From assembly GCA_003427395.1 (NCBI GenBank), contig BFEA01000186.1:1091821-1139149 (forward strand): a stretch of 47,329 bases of DNA. Direction: 5' to 3'. The notes beneath the pieces are model-generated. The model was not told where the DNA came from and did not search any database. It saw only the letters and a program-made list of their open reading frames with translations. Positions 10,542-23,416 of the stretch are shown piece after piece. The translations under genes and the position numbers were made by a program. How positions within the stretch are numbered: the stretch's first letter is position 1; each line of letters opens with the position of its first letter. This DNA comes from Chara braunii (taxonomy: Eukaryota > Streptophyta > Charophyceae > Charales > Characeae).

Positions 10542-12396
10542 ATGACTATATTATTACTGAGTAGGAGGAAAGTGTTTCAATCTTGTCAGATCATGGCCTA
10601 TGAGAGAGGCGGCTACTGCCTGCCACAGAGAGGTAGGGGGTGAATCCCCAACTACTTTTGTGTCAAGTAGGTTTATCTGCATACGAAGGGACAGATCATC
10701 CCGGAGTATGTATGGTGAGGTTGTCTACTTCATCGGCAAGGGTCTACAAGGTGCAAGTGCTGGAATCGGAGGGAGATGCAGTGAGGCTTGATCCTCGACC
10801 GGGGCTAAGGAATAAGACGTTACCCCTTTGAGAAAGGGTTACACTGCCCCTCGACACAATATATTTCTGTCAAAGTTTCTGGAATTAAAATATAATGTTT
10901 TTATTATTGTTGCATTTGAAAACCTTCATGGTTGGAAAATTTAACTTGATCATGGTATCATTTATTTATTCATGATTATTATTTTTTCATTAAGATACAT
11001 AGCATTACGATATATATGTATATATTATTGTTATTATTGCATGGTCAGGACCATTGAGAGAGAAAAATTTTAAAGAGTGAATGAGAGTTTAGCAATAAGG
11101 TCCGGCAAGGAACTGAAAAGACAGACTTACTCTGAGGTATAAAATACCCTGCTTATATTCGAGTTAAGGTAATTCAACACTGAGTATGTGTGTGGCTTTG
11201 AGGTTGTTTTTTGTTCTTTTTGAGTGAGATATCCCAACTTTGTACATAATAAAGGCTTGACGTTACTTCTTTGTTTGAAGATCACTATAGCTCTCATGTG
11301 TGTGGATTTATCCTAATGTATATGATGATTTTTTGTGTGAAAAGTGTACATGATGCATCTCATACGTTTTGTGAATGTGAAATGTGTAAACTGTCTACTC
11401 TCTTGTATACTCGCGCAATCTGTCTATGGACAGGCAATAGGCTCGAGCATAAGAAAGACGAGCGCAGTTCATTTGGTGAAAAAGTGTGCGAAGTCCCAAG
11501 GGACTTATGAGTCTTTTGAGACTCAAATGCTTGTCCATGCCGAATGTTATTTGTTAAGTTGAGACGAGGACTCACAAGTTGGTCTCTTAGTAATGGGTGT
11601 TTTATGGTTGACTCCCCTCCATGTGGGAGGTGGTTGCAAGGATTTATGATTGATTACCCTCCAAGTGGGAGGTGGTTGTGAGATTTTTATGAGTGTGTCC
11701 CCTTTAAAAGTGGAAGGTGGTTAAATGATTTGAAATGGCATGGACGATAGTATGAACGATAAAATCAAACGAGAAAAACCAAGAAACTGGTTATTTATTG
11801 GTGAAATTTTGGAAGGTCGCAAATTGGTGAAATTTTGAGAGATGTCTTTAAGATGTGTGGTCTGCGTTACTCTGATTAAGTGCGAGGCCACAACCCTGTA
11901 AATCTAACGGTGAATTCTTGTGGATTTTGGAAAGGACGCAGTGCTCTCTATATTGTCCTATAGAAAACTGGTGAATGTCTTTGAGTGAGACAGACCTCTG
12001 CGTAGTCCCACAGTAGGCCTGAGTTTATTGCGACACACCGTCGAGTCACTATGACGCTAATCTTAAGGCATATATGAGAGACCTAGCTAGGGGATGATCT
12101 GGCATCACTAGGGTGCAACCCCTAGTGTTGGCTGCTGACCGGCATAACCTAGCAGCGGGCCCACGTCTCACCAAAGGATAAGGCTTGAGGGGTGTGGCCG
12201 CCTCATAAAGTCTTATTCCCGCGGGATGTCGGGGGGATAAGAGTTGAGTCTGTCGTGTTTTTTTTTAAAGTCGTGATAAAGTGTTTATCAGGAAAATCTG
12301 TCTATCGTTGCGCAACCAACGAGGGCACTGTCGCTAATATAACAATGTGGTGGGCCGTAGATCTGGCTCGATCAACCAGACTATGGTGGACCAAGA
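10542..12396. repeat. Stretch identical between units 1 and 2 (copy in unit 1)
   Basis: By eye I find no difference between this stretch and 21562-23416 (constant offset 11020). Sequence on both sides shows roughly one difference in ten to fifteen. It includes CCCTTT-GAG-AAAGGG (10824-10838), a 42-bp hairpin repeat block and short open frames without recognisable products. Gene conversion, a recent segmental copy or an assembly artefact could explain it. Confidence 0.8.
11604..11732. repeat. Three 42-43-bp repeats, each with a hairpin (unit 1)
   Basis: Copies start near 11604, 11646 and 11689. Each carries an inverted repeat followed by GGTGGTT. The stems are CCTCC/GGAGG, CCTCC/GGAGG and CCTT/AAGG, so the third keeps pairing with different bases. 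An identical block is in unit 2 at 22624-22752. Confidence 0.65.
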
Positions 12397-13549
12397 TGGA
12401 AACCTGACTCTACTGTACTAAATTGCAGGAGAGGTCTGTGATAAAAGTTGTATATTTTTGTGGGTATTTTTGTGAGGAAGGCGATGGTTCCTTCAAAAGG
12501 TCGAGGTTAGGACCCGCCTCCTAAGTTGTGACCCTGCACGCAAGACGATGACTAAACAGGACACCCAACGATGAGTGAGCTGATGTCTAGGATAAAGGGA
12601 GAGGATTATCAATGGCTACTTGGAGCAAACTTAAAATTGTAGTACGGATTAAGTATCCTGATGTCCAAGGCCTTGTCACAGGAGACCCTGGTTGAAGTCC
12701 TGGCAGCGGTTAGTTGTGACCGAGGGTCGTTTGATAAGATCCTCAAACGCAGTCAAGTTGGCCGATCGGATTGTTTTTTTTCTCGTCCGCATTTGGAGTT
12801 ATGGATGAGTTGATAGCTTTTGATTATTCGACGCGACGGAGACGTCGCTCAATAATGTCCGATAAGCTGTCGACACGAATACCCTTACAAGGGTATCCGC
12901 CCTGGTTTTTTACAAGTGACAGAAAATAAGTTATGTTCGAAATTTAGGTACACCGCGCGAGTCGCTGTTGTGTTTTGTTCACGTTGACTGAATGGTTGAA
13001 TAGAAACAAAGTGTGTGTGGGCGCGCAATTTCGAGGTGCGCGTGATGATTTTTATTTTGATGCTATACAGTGGGCGTTTCCGCTGGCAAAATTTTTGGGT
13101 TTTATTAAAACTAGGAAAAGTTTTTTTATTTATTTGAAGTGACCATGGTACATCTGCGTTCATACGACATGCGTCATCGGAAGTGGTGTCGCTTTGGGCG
13201 GTGATTGAAACATACGAGAGAGAATAGAACGCGCGGTGACCTCCACGCGGTAGATGCGGGAGGTTGACAGTCAAGGACGGAGCCAAACCCTATGAGCGGC
13301 GGGCGTCATAGGTCGGCAGTCGTGAGCTTGGTCCGTGGCCGAAGGAGTAGCTTTGAGGTATTTTGGTAGGCCCGCGTGCCGTGCGGCAACAGGTTATACT
13401 GAATTTTGCAGTCGTCCATCTCGGCCTTGGACTTAGCACTATTAGTTACGTCATTAGAGTTTCATGCTGCAGGTACGAGGATCGAGGGCGGTAACCGGCG
13501 GCGATGGAACATCTGAGCGGCTGAAGATGCCGAGGGGTTGAGGGGCCGG

Positions 13550-13998
13550 CGGGGCTATCCCCCTTGGTTTTGTTGTCGGCCCATCCGTAGGCCCGGTCGG
13601 CGGAACTGAGAGGGGGACCGGCGGTCTTCCTTCCACGAAGTACCACTTTCAGGTATCCGTATTTTTACCTTTTTTTTTTTGCCTTTTTTTTTCCTACTTT
13701 TATTTTTTTTTATTCCCTAGTTATTTTAGTTGACCGGTTCCCGTGCTTGGGATGCGGTACCAGTGTTGGTGCCAAGATTATTTGCGGGATAGCAGTGTGA
13801 GCGTGCCCGTTGGGGCCCGGAAGATGGTGAACCGTGCCTGGGCGCAGCAGGACGGGGCACATGGGCGCAACATTACTGCGCAACTGTGCGCCTAGAACCC
13901 ATTCCACTTCGATCTTAAAAACTCTCATTTGAATATTGGCTACTACCACCAAGATCTGCCCTAGGAACCACTCCGTCTAGGCTCACGCTACAGGCTTC
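13550..13998. other. Segment shared by units 2 and 3 but absent from unit 1
   Basis: Non-coding stretch with a T-rich tract (13660-13722) between moderately GC-rich flanks. The matching stretch in unit 3 is 24570-25025, where the T-rich part (24680-24730) is slightly expanded. Since two of three copies have it, it is probably ancestral and was replaced in unit 1. I see no gene in it. Confidence 0.6.
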
Positions 13999-14274
13999 GA
14001 AGCAGGGCGCAGCCAGGGGATGCTATGGCCGCCAGCCACGAGTTGTTGTGAGAGGTTTGAGTGTGAGCATGCCTGTTGGGACCCGCAGATGGTGAACTAC
14101 GCCTGAGCAGGTCGGGGCCAGGGGCGTTGAGGTGGAGGCTTGCAACGATATTGACTGTGTAAATCGTTCGTCGAACTTTGGTATATGGACGAAAGACTAA
14201 TTGAACCGGCATCCGGTTCCTCCCCAAGTTCCCGCAAGATAGCTGGAATAACTGGGGCGTTTTAGTGCACGAGG

Positions 14275-14419
14275 GTGTGACTGTGCACTGTAAATCTGAG
14301 GTGGGACCGACGGGGGTAACTCAGTGGTACACCTCTGAACTGTTGAAACGCAGACCTGAGCTCGAACTCCACTGAAGGTGGGTAAGTGGGGGTTTGCGCC
14401 GCATGCTGAAATGCTGCTA

Positions 14420-14420
<1 letters not shown>
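14275..14420 (+). mobile_element. tRNA-derived SINE head (unit 2)
   Basis: Orthologous copy of the tRNA-like sequence at 1612-1750, with the A box near 14313-14330 and the B box near 14358-14370 retained. The (AT)n tract starts immediately after it at 14422. Confidence 0.5.
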
Positions 14421-14421
<1 letters not shown>

Positions 14422-14458
<37 letters not shown>

Positions 14459-14459
14459 A

Positions 14460-14533
<74 letters not shown>
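14422..14533. repeat. (AT)n microsatellite (unit 2, left)
   Basis: Nearly pure alternating TA, interrupted once at 14456-14461 by TTGACG. The long open frames of repeating Tyr-Ile across it are artefacts. Confidence 0.98.
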
Positions 14534-14535
<2 letters not shown>

Positions 14536-14693
14536 TCACAAACAGAACTGCCCGGTAAAACCATAGGCAGAGAGAGAGAAGAGGACAACAAACGAGGGGC
14601 TGTGACAAACTGTTTCGTCGGAGTTTCATATATAAACAGTTTGTCACAGCCCCTCGTTTGTTGTCCTCTTCTCCCTATCTGCCTACGGTTTAC

Positions 14694-14737
<44 letters not shown>

Positions 14738-14835
14738 TCGGTGAAACTCCGACGAAACAGTTTGTCACAGCCCCTCGTTTGTTGTCCTCTTCTCTCTCTC
14801 TGCCTACGGTTTACCGGGCAGTTCTGTTTGTGACG
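14534..14835. mobile_element. Foldback element inserted in (AT)n of unit 2
   Basis: The segment 14534-14629 is a near-perfect inverted copy of 14735-14835. The outer ends read CGTCACAAACAGAACTGCCC on the left and the reverse complement on the right. A third, partial copy (14634-14696) lies between them in the same direction as the right arm, separated from it by another (AT)n run (14697-14734). TA-rich sequence flanks every piece. Units 1 and 3 lack it. It resembles a TA-targeting foldback element or MITE. Hairpin-mediated rearrangement within the TA tract is an alternative. Confidence 0.7.
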
Positions 14836-16804
14836 ATATATATATATATATTAACTTATTTCATGAGGTGGGACTGGAACTTTGCCTCTGCCCATAGATC
14901 CAAGGTGCAGGCATTGCGGCAAGGCCGGTGCCCTCCCCCTTGCTGCAGCGACAGAACTGCAGAAAAGGCCGAGCAATAGGCCGAGCACAATGGGCCAAGG
15001 GCAATGTGGGGAGGCTCACGGCAGCACGGTCGTGCTAATCATTCGTCGCGGTTAGATATATAGGCGAAAGACTGACCGGACCTCTTAATAGCTGGGCCCA
15101 TCGTAAGTCTCCCGTAGGACAGCCACAACTGTTGAAGGGCTTAGCACAAGGCAGTGTGAGTATGCGCTGTAACCTGGGGCTGACACGAACGCAAAGGAAG
15201 ATATAAGGAAAGGGCCGGAGGAGGGGAAATGAACCTGGACACAGGCTCATGCCAGATACGTTCAGAATGAGGGAGGGTATGGTGAAGGAGAAAGTGGGGA
15301 GCACTCCCCTGGCAGCGCAGGAGGAAACGAACGGGGCGATGGAGTGAGCCGGAGATGTGGCACGACCAAGCGCAACAGAATGGGAGGAGCGAAGTGGCCG
15401 GGGCTATCGCGCATTCGAGCCACTGCGACTGCCAGGCGCTGCATTAGTAACAGCGGATGAAATGACAGTGGGGTGATGAGGAAAGGTACGTAGTGAAGTT
15501 AAGAATGAACGGGGACAGGGCGTCGCGACAGGTGCGTGTAGAAGGGAAGAGCTATGGAGAAGGGGAGAACGCCTCTCTCACCCGATCCGTGATGAAAACA
15601 AGCGGGGTGAGAGGCGACTCTGGGGGTTCTTGGGAGGGCGAATTCAGATCTATGCTTAGTTTTAGTATAGAGTTAGTAGAGGAGCAGTTGGAGGAGAAAT
15701 AGTGTGAGCGAAGCTATGGCGGGAGCAAAGAAAGTGTAAAGTGCGGATGGAATCGGGCGAGGGAGGATGCCAAATAGGGGTTTTCTAGTGTTGCGAATCA
15801 GAATATGGTGTTAGTTTTCGGTGTTAGTGGATGGGTTTAAAGGTATGAGAGGTAGAAGCCCCATGGAGGTATCGAGACGTGCATATAAGTGGAGGGCATG
15901 AAGCCGAGATTTCACTCGTTTCTCAGTGAAAACGAGTGGAGGAGAATGATGGATTGGGTTTTTTTAGCGCCACGAAGTGAGGGGTGAAGTCGTGTTTAGG
16001 AAATGAATGTCAACTTTAGTGTTATTAGCGTTCGGGGCTGCATGACTTATGGACTGCAGGTTGAAAGGGAGAATTAAAAAGAGGAGTGAATCTTCCCTTT
16101 TAATGTGGAAAATTCATTTCTAATTTTCCTCCAAGGTTTGTACGTCCGGTTCAATCGGGGTAGCGAAAGAGTGGGTCGTAGAATGGAGACTCACCTGTTG
16201 GTCGTATACCGCTCATAGTATTGAAACGCTAAGACGGGAAGTGATTTCAAAGAGCCATGCATCCAGCCAGGTCCCAGCGGCAGATTCAGTCAAATTTCGT
16301 CCAGATTGAAGAAGCATGTGATGGGCTGGGGGATTGAAGGACCTGTGGCCGTCGACATCTTCGAACAAAATCATCACTTCCCCCATCCCTCTGCAACGAT
16401 CACCTTCCTTACGATATAGTCCTCTCCATCGAAAGGCATAGCTTGCCTTCTGTTGGTGATCCGTGTCGGCCTTTCCATTATAAGCTCCAAGCTGCCTTCA
16501 ACACAGCCTCGTTTGCGATCAGGTTTGTGCTACACAACTCAAAACACGCGTGTCGGCGGGGTGGAGATGAGCGGAAACTAGGGAGGCACGGGCAGCAGAG
16601 TAAATCCGACCAACTTGACGACGGGGCGGAGATGAACGAGAAGGTGATGATGAGTAAAAGTGGGGAAGATAGCACATACGTGGTCGATAAGGAGGGGTTG
16701 CAGGGTGAACTGAAAGTTGAGCCACGGTGCTGAACTGCGTGGACTGCTAGCAAAAGAAGTCGGAAAAAACAGCATTTGACTGCATAGCTACGCAGTCTGG
16801 AAGA

Positions 16805-16905
16805 AGATTCATTCCGGTTTTGCTCATCCTATCGTTAGAACGGGCGTGAGGCCAACCGTAGGGTTGGAGACTTACTAGTTGACCGGTGTGTTGCTCGTAT
16901 CGATG
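16805..16905 (-). repeat. Dispersed GCTCATCCTATC repeat (unit 2 copy)
   Basis: Unit 2 counterpart of 4441-4541. The splice-donor-like core is changed to AGTAAGTCTCC on the minus strand. Confidence 0.55.
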
Positions 16906-18525
16906 AATGTAGTCTGTGTGAATGGCTGGAAATTGTGTATATTGTTGTGCTTTAGATGCAAACTCCGTCCCATTTTAAGCGCTAGGAAGCTGCAAAGCTG
17001 GTACGGGGAACTGACAAACTGCAGATGAGAATTCGAATTTGGCAGACTGGCTCCGGTGGCAAGGCACTAGAGTGGCATTCAGGAAGTTTTTGGGTTGAAC
17101 CTTCATCGGCTTCATGCATATGGGTAAGCTTGGCGTCCATCGTGTAGGGGTATGCCATCGTGGTAATGAGTAGGTTGTTGTAGAGCTGCTCAGGCGAACG
17201 ACTATATGGTGGCAACGAGCAACAATTGAGGGGGCTATTGTCTGGTGAAGGCTACATAAGGCTTTTTTTCGTTTGGGTGAGCTTTCTGATAGCGACGAAA
17301 TTATTGGAGCTATCGTTATTTGTGATCATATGGAATTTACTGTTGTAGGCCGAAGTTCAACGTTATTGGTGATCATATGGAATTTATTGTTGTAAGCCGA
17401 AGTTCAACGTTGTTACTGTCCTCAACCGAAGAAGTCTCTGTGAGCGTACAATCAGGCACCGAATGTTGTATGGCTGGTGGGATGGTGCTACAATTGCCAA
17501 GGGCAGAAGTAGTCGTCGTGATAACTTGGTGAGCAACCAGTTGTGACTGATACGACTGCAACAAGGTTCTACACTGCGTATTGCCTCACTTTGTCAAGAT
17601 TATAGACTTACCTACTGGCCGACATACGTTTTACTATCGTACGACATAGCTGGAGGGAACTCGCTGAATCGGAGGGCTACTTGTCTGCCGCTGCGCTACC
17701 CACCATACCGATCAAAGGAGTGCGAGTCCAACTGCAAGTTGGACGCTTACTAGGACTTGGTGAGGGTTGCAGAACCGGTATCAGCAGGCACTTAGCAGCT
17801 ACATGGCTAGTTAAGCCATGTCGTTGTCTCACTAAGGCGAGAGAGAGAGTTGTTGTCTCTAACTCGCGGCCTGCACTTTGAGCTGTGGCCGTTACATTTT
17901 GGTTCACGAACCTTGCAAAATGGTTAAGTCCTTTAAAAGCGGGTCAGTGCTGCGACTTGGAGAATTGTCAGTAGGTCAACAGCCGTAAGTTTGAATTCAG
18001 TTGACCAAGTTGCTGTGCGTTTCGCCTCCCTTGCGGGACCCTCAGGCGGTGGAAGATAACAAGGCCCTCTCCCGCGAGGCTGAGTGCATCTCTCTTGGAT
18101 CTTGAGAGTCAACTCTATCTCCCTTTACCCTTCTTACTCTAAGTCTAGTCTATTGGTGTTGAGAGGAAGGCGGCAGGCGGGATTGCAACCCGTAGGACCG
18201 CAATAAAACCTTGTGGGAAGGCCACCCACCGATTGCAGGAGCTCTGCCGAAACCCAGGCGGGATTCTGGAGGCAAGGAACTTTATGTCTAATTTTGTTTG
18301 ACACGTGTGATCCCTTCCCCTAACTATTATTCCTCTGGGTATCTCAATAATACTATGACAGACTACTACTTTTTGTTTTGTTATGTACGTCAGGACATGT
18401 TTTGTGGAAGGTTAAATAAACAAATATACGAGGGTTCAGATAATTTTTGAGTGAAGTCAGACAAAGGAATTGGGGGAAAGATGGGAGGAAGGTGTTCTGC
18501 ATGTGTTTAACTGGGCCAACCCAAG

Positions 18526-19778
18526 GTTAAGCTCCTCTAGGTTGGTGTGGGCTGAGTGCTATGTTTAATTTATGTTTTTTGTACTGAATGTATGACTCTT
18601 CTGGGTTGGGCCTATCCTAAGTTGGACGGTCCAGCCACTTGTTTCCTTTTGGGGTTTCTGAACAGGAGGATGAGCACCCTAAGTTGGGAAGGCTCAAAAT
18701 CCTGATGTTTTTTTTTTTCGGTTGCTGAACACAGAGCTGGGAATATTCTAAGTTGCGTAGACCCAGTTGTGTGTGTGTTTTATTTTGAGGGGGACACATG
18801 CATAAGGCTTAGCGTACCCTTAAGTTAGGGCGGCTCAATCGTAAACCATGAACAAAAAGGTCCACCAAAGTATAGAATTTTCATATGTATTATACGAACT
18901 TATATTATCTAGCAGACCGGGCACCCTAAGTTGGAAAAGCCAGTCAGTAAGTAAGGTAGAACAAGAAGAGAAGAGAAGCAAGTGAAGAATATAATGAAGG
19001 TAACTTGGGCAGGCTGAGCATACCCTTAAGTTAGGGCGGTTCAGTCATATGCTCGTGATAATACAAAGGTGTAGAAAGTTAGTATAAATCTTCTTTATTT
19101 TCTCTTTTAAACACAAGGCAGGATTGAATGTCTCCCTAAGTTGGATAGGTCTGATCGTCTGCCTAACAAGAGAAAAAAATATAAAGTTTGTGCAAGTATA
19201 CCAATGGTTGTTCTCTTATATTGTCGTTGCGGGGACTAAGCATACCCTTAAGTTAGGGCGGCTTAGTCATACGTCGTTTGTACTTTGTTCAGGCTGATCA
19301 AGCGGACCCTTAAGTTAGGGCGGTCTGGTCGCATTGCCTTTCGTAATTTAAGCTGTTTAGGCTAACTAGGCGTACCCCTAAGTTGGGGCGGTCTAGCGAT
19401 ATGCTCCTTTCGTTGATGTTACGTAGGTTGGACGTACCCTTAAGTTAGGGCGGTCGGACCATTCATCGTTCGTACTTGTTTTAGGCAGGTTAGGCACACC
19501 CCTAAGTTGGGGCAGCCTAATCCTACGCCCTACGTAATTTCGTCTAAAGCTGACTAGGCATAACCTTAAGTTAGGGTAGTCTAGTTTTATGCTTCATGTC
19601 GTCAGCTAAGCAGAAGTCAGACGTACCCTTAAGCTAGGAAGGTCTAGTCATATGTTTTATGACTAGAGTCGATGTTGTGTTGGACATACCCTTAAGTTAG
19701 GGCAGTCCAATTGTGCGTACTTTTACTTGTTTACTTAGGCAGGTTGGACATACCCTTAAGTTAGGGCATTGTCTGATC
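18526..19778. repeat. Hairpin array (unit 2)
   Basis: Orthologous array with all 17 positions. It includes the hairpin lost in unit 1 (ACCGGGCACCCTAAGTTGG near 18916) and both members of the pair fused in unit 1 (near 19307 and 19373). Some copies have decayed cores, for example one near 19560 reading ATAACCTTAAGTTAGGG, while their outer stems remain paired. Confidence 0.85.
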
Positions 19779-20184
19779 GTATGTCATAAGCAAAGGGGGC
19801 ATACAAAGGGAGAAGAACTGATTGATCTAACGAACTACTTGGGTCAAACTAATGTGGGATTGTGAGAGATGTTTGTTTATGCATGTTTGTGGTCTCTCAC
19901 TCTGAGGCGTCTTTTTCGATAGGTTAGCTGCTTTAGATGCTCGCCGAGTGTTGGACCCATAGGTAGCTGAGATGGATAATAGGAGGGAGAGCTTGGGATA
20001 AAGATAGGACTAACCCTACTTGAAGTAAGAGTTGGCGATAGCTCGCAATACCATCTTCTAAAAGGGGATCGTGTAATCTATCTTCAGTTCTAATTATCAA
20101 GCGAGTGTCAGAAGTTAGTCTCAAGTATAGCTTTGCTTTGTTTTTCAGTTTTCAGCTTTGTATAAATCTTGACAGTCTCCTGTT

Positions 20185-20392
20185 CCTACGGGAAGCGCTG
20201 CCGAAATTTCTACAAATCTAAAAGAGTTAGATATTTTTGGACTCGTAAAAATTCTGGAAATGCACTTTTCCTACAGGAAGCGCTGCCGAAATTTTGTACA
20301 ATTTGGAGAGTTAGATTATTTTCAGCTAGGAGAAATCTGACAATCCATTCTGTTTAGGGGATGTGCTGCCGAAAATTCTTATATTTTTAGAT
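20185..20392 (+). repeat. CTGCCGAAATTT repeats (unit 2)
   Basis: Same three-repeat block as 7682-7893. Indels break the shared plus-strand frame (the open frame ends at 20357), which argues against a constrained protein in this copy. Confidence 0.5.
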
Positions 20393-21561
20393 AAACATCA
20401 GAGGTTAGTTAGGAAGGTAAGATTATTTCTTGATCACTCAAGCATGGCCTGGGTACTGGCCTGTGCTGCATTGCAGGTCACCTTTACTCAGATTGATTCA
20501 AGGCTTAAGCAACTTCAGGTTGATCCAACGAGGATCATTTTCTCTGATCTTTTGATAACAGGTCGGTTTCCGACTCAACTCGAATTCACCCTTGCCACTC
20601 AACCTAATAAATTTTGATAATGACATTTGGTAAGTGAATAATGAGTAGTTGTTGATGGTTCTGATGGGATTACACTATTGAATGGTGGTGCGAGATAGGG
20701 ACGGCTGTGCACTGTGACACCTAATAGTGGCAACGAGAGTTTGAAATTTGCGGATCAAGATACCATAGAGTAATACGGAAGATGCTCTACGTGTCTAATG
20801 TCATAGATTAATCGTTGTTTGCATTTGATGCGACTCTGCATATTTGGTTATCCACGGAAGGATCTTTGGTACTTTAACATAGTCGATGAGTTGCCTAGGT
20901 TATCATGGCAGTATTATAGTACGCTAGCAATAAGAAATAGCTTCAAAAGAGATGTTTTCTTCTTATCTAAGGACTCTCGTGAGGAAAAGTCATAAAATAT
21001 TCTATCTATTTAAGCATTTGAGTTTATCATTTTGAGATTATACGTTTCAGTCTATCTATGAAATTCATCCATCTACATCCATTTTTTTTTTTTAAGTAAG
21101 CATATTTAAATATCGACTCATATAAGACTATGTGTTTGATGTTATTTATCTAGGCCTTATTCATTTATGACTAGTTGCATGAGCTATCTATCTGATCTCA
21201 TTCTACCTATTTATACCCCTTTGGATCTGTGTTTATCTGAATTATTCATTCATATCTATTTTGTTTTTGAATCTATATGCATGGGTTGATTTTTTTAGGG
21301 GTCAAAAATGTTACATAGAATCCACGTCCGATGCGGATTCGGAGGTGAATGGAGTGACCAGTTCCTTAGGAAAGTGAATTTCACGAGAAAATGGTCAATG
21401 TGTGAAGCATACCCAAAGAAAGTTGCAACCCTATGTTATTATTTCCCTGAATATTGGCTTTGAAGAAATTATAATTTGTCTTATTGGTGGTAGTGAGACC
21501 CACGTCAGAACTGTGTTCCTAGTCCATAGTGGGGTATTGTCATTTGATCCTTTGAGGTAAA

Positions 21562-23416
21562 ATGACTATATTATTACTGAGTAGGAGGAAAGTGTTTCAA
21601 TCTTGTCAGATCATGGCCTATGAGAGAGGCGGCTACTGCCTGCCACAGAGAGGTAGGGGGTGAATCCCCAACTACTTTTGTGTCAAGTAGGTTTATCTGC
21701 ATACGAAGGGACAGATCATCCCGGAGTATGTATGGTGAGGTTGTCTACTTCATCGGCAAGGGTCTACAAGGTGCAAGTGCTGGAATCGGAGGGAGATGCA
21801 GTGAGGCTTGATCCTCGACCGGGGCTAAGGAATAAGACGTTACCCCTTTGAGAAAGGGTTACACTGCCCCTCGACACAATATATTTCTGTCAAAGTTTCT
21901 GGAATTAAAATATAATGTTTTTATTATTGTTGCATTTGAAAACCTTCATGGTTGGAAAATTTAACTTGATCATGGTATCATTTATTTATTCATGATTATT
22001 ATTTTTTCATTAAGATACATAGCATTACGATATATATGTATATATTATTGTTATTATTGCATGGTCAGGACCATTGAGAGAGAAAAATTTTAAAGAGTGA
22101 ATGAGAGTTTAGCAATAAGGTCCGGCAAGGAACTGAAAAGACAGACTTACTCTGAGGTATAAAATACCCTGCTTATATTCGAGTTAAGGTAATTCAACAC
22201 TGAGTATGTGTGTGGCTTTGAGGTTGTTTTTTGTTCTTTTTGAGTGAGATATCCCAACTTTGTACATAATAAAGGCTTGACGTTACTTCTTTGTTTGAAG
22301 ATCACTATAGCTCTCATGTGTGTGGATTTATCCTAATGTATATGATGATTTTTTGTGTGAAAAGTGTACATGATGCATCTCATACGTTTTGTGAATGTGA
22401 AATGTGTAAACTGTCTACTCTCTTGTATACTCGCGCAATCTGTCTATGGACAGGCAATAGGCTCGAGCATAAGAAAGACGAGCGCAGTTCATTTGGTGAA
22501 AAAGTGTGCGAAGTCCCAAGGGACTTATGAGTCTTTTGAGACTCAAATGCTTGTCCATGCCGAATGTTATTTGTTAAGTTGAGACGAGGACTCACAAGTT
22601 GGTCTCTTAGTAATGGGTGTTTTATGGTTGACTCCCCTCCATGTGGGAGGTGGTTGCAAGGATTTATGATTGATTACCCTCCAAGTGGGAGGTGGTTGTG
22701 AGATTTTTATGAGTGTGTCCCCTTTAAAAGTGGAAGGTGGTTAAATGATTTGAAATGGCATGGACGATAGTATGAACGATAAAATCAAACGAGAAAAACC
22801 AAGAAACTGGTTATTTATTGGTGAAATTTTGGAAGGTCGCAAATTGGTGAAATTTTGAGAGATGTCTTTAAGATGTGTGGTCTGCGTTACTCTGATTAAG
22901 TGCGAGGCCACAACCCTGTAAATCTAACGGTGAATTCTTGTGGATTTTGGAAAGGACGCAGTGCTCTCTATATTGTCCTATAGAAAACTGGTGAATGTCT
23001 TTGAGTGAGACAGACCTCTGCGTAGTCCCACAGTAGGCCTGAGTTTATTGCGACACACCGTCGAGTCACTATGACGCTAATCTTAAGGCATATATGAGAG
23101 ACCTAGCTAGGGGATGATCTGGCATCACTAGGGTGCAACCCCTAGTGTTGGCTGCTGACCGGCATAACCTAGCAGCGGGCCCACGTCTCACCAAAGGATA
23201 AGGCTTGAGGGGTGTGGCCGCCTCATAAAGTCTTATTCCCGCGGGATGTCGGGGGGATAAGAGTTGAGTCTGTCGTGTTTTTTTTTAAAGTCGTGATAAA
23301 GTGTTTATCAGGAAAATCTGTCTATCGTTGCGCAACCAACGAGGGCACTGTCGCTAATATAACAATGTGGTGGGCCGTAGATCTGGCTCGATCAACCAAA
23401 CTATGGTGGACCAAGA
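21562..23416. repeat. Stretch identical between units 1 and 2 (copy in unit 2)
   Basis: Partner of 10542-12396. Differences reappear at once outside it. On the right, CCAAACTATGG stands against CCAGACTATGG and TGAAGACC against TGGAAACC. On the left, substitutions appear near 21490-21555. Confidence 0.8.

Larger units (their letters stand above)
1..12880. repeat. Large tandem unit, copy 1
   Basis: This is the first of three head-to-tail copies of an 11-13 kb unit. The start (CCCTTACAAGGGTATCCG) recurs at about 12881 and 23899, and colinear matching sequence can be followed through nearly the whole unit. No long open frame is kept in all three copies, so the unit looks non-coding. In order it holds a conserved hairpin (404), a tRNA-like SINE head (1638), an AT-rich insertion site (1750), dispersed repeats, a hairpin array (6124-7278), an 85-bp repeat block (7682), a structured domain (8577) and a stretch identical to copy 2 (10542-12396). 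Copy 1 carries private insertions at 668-1326 and 1756-2455. Its function is unknown. Unequal crossing-over is the simplest origin. Confidence 0.9.

Noticed and set aside
14417-14768. Long Tyr-Ile ORFs across (AT)n, here and at 25414-25756
   Set aside because: Both strands of a TA repeat are open by necessity. These are low-complexity artefacts.
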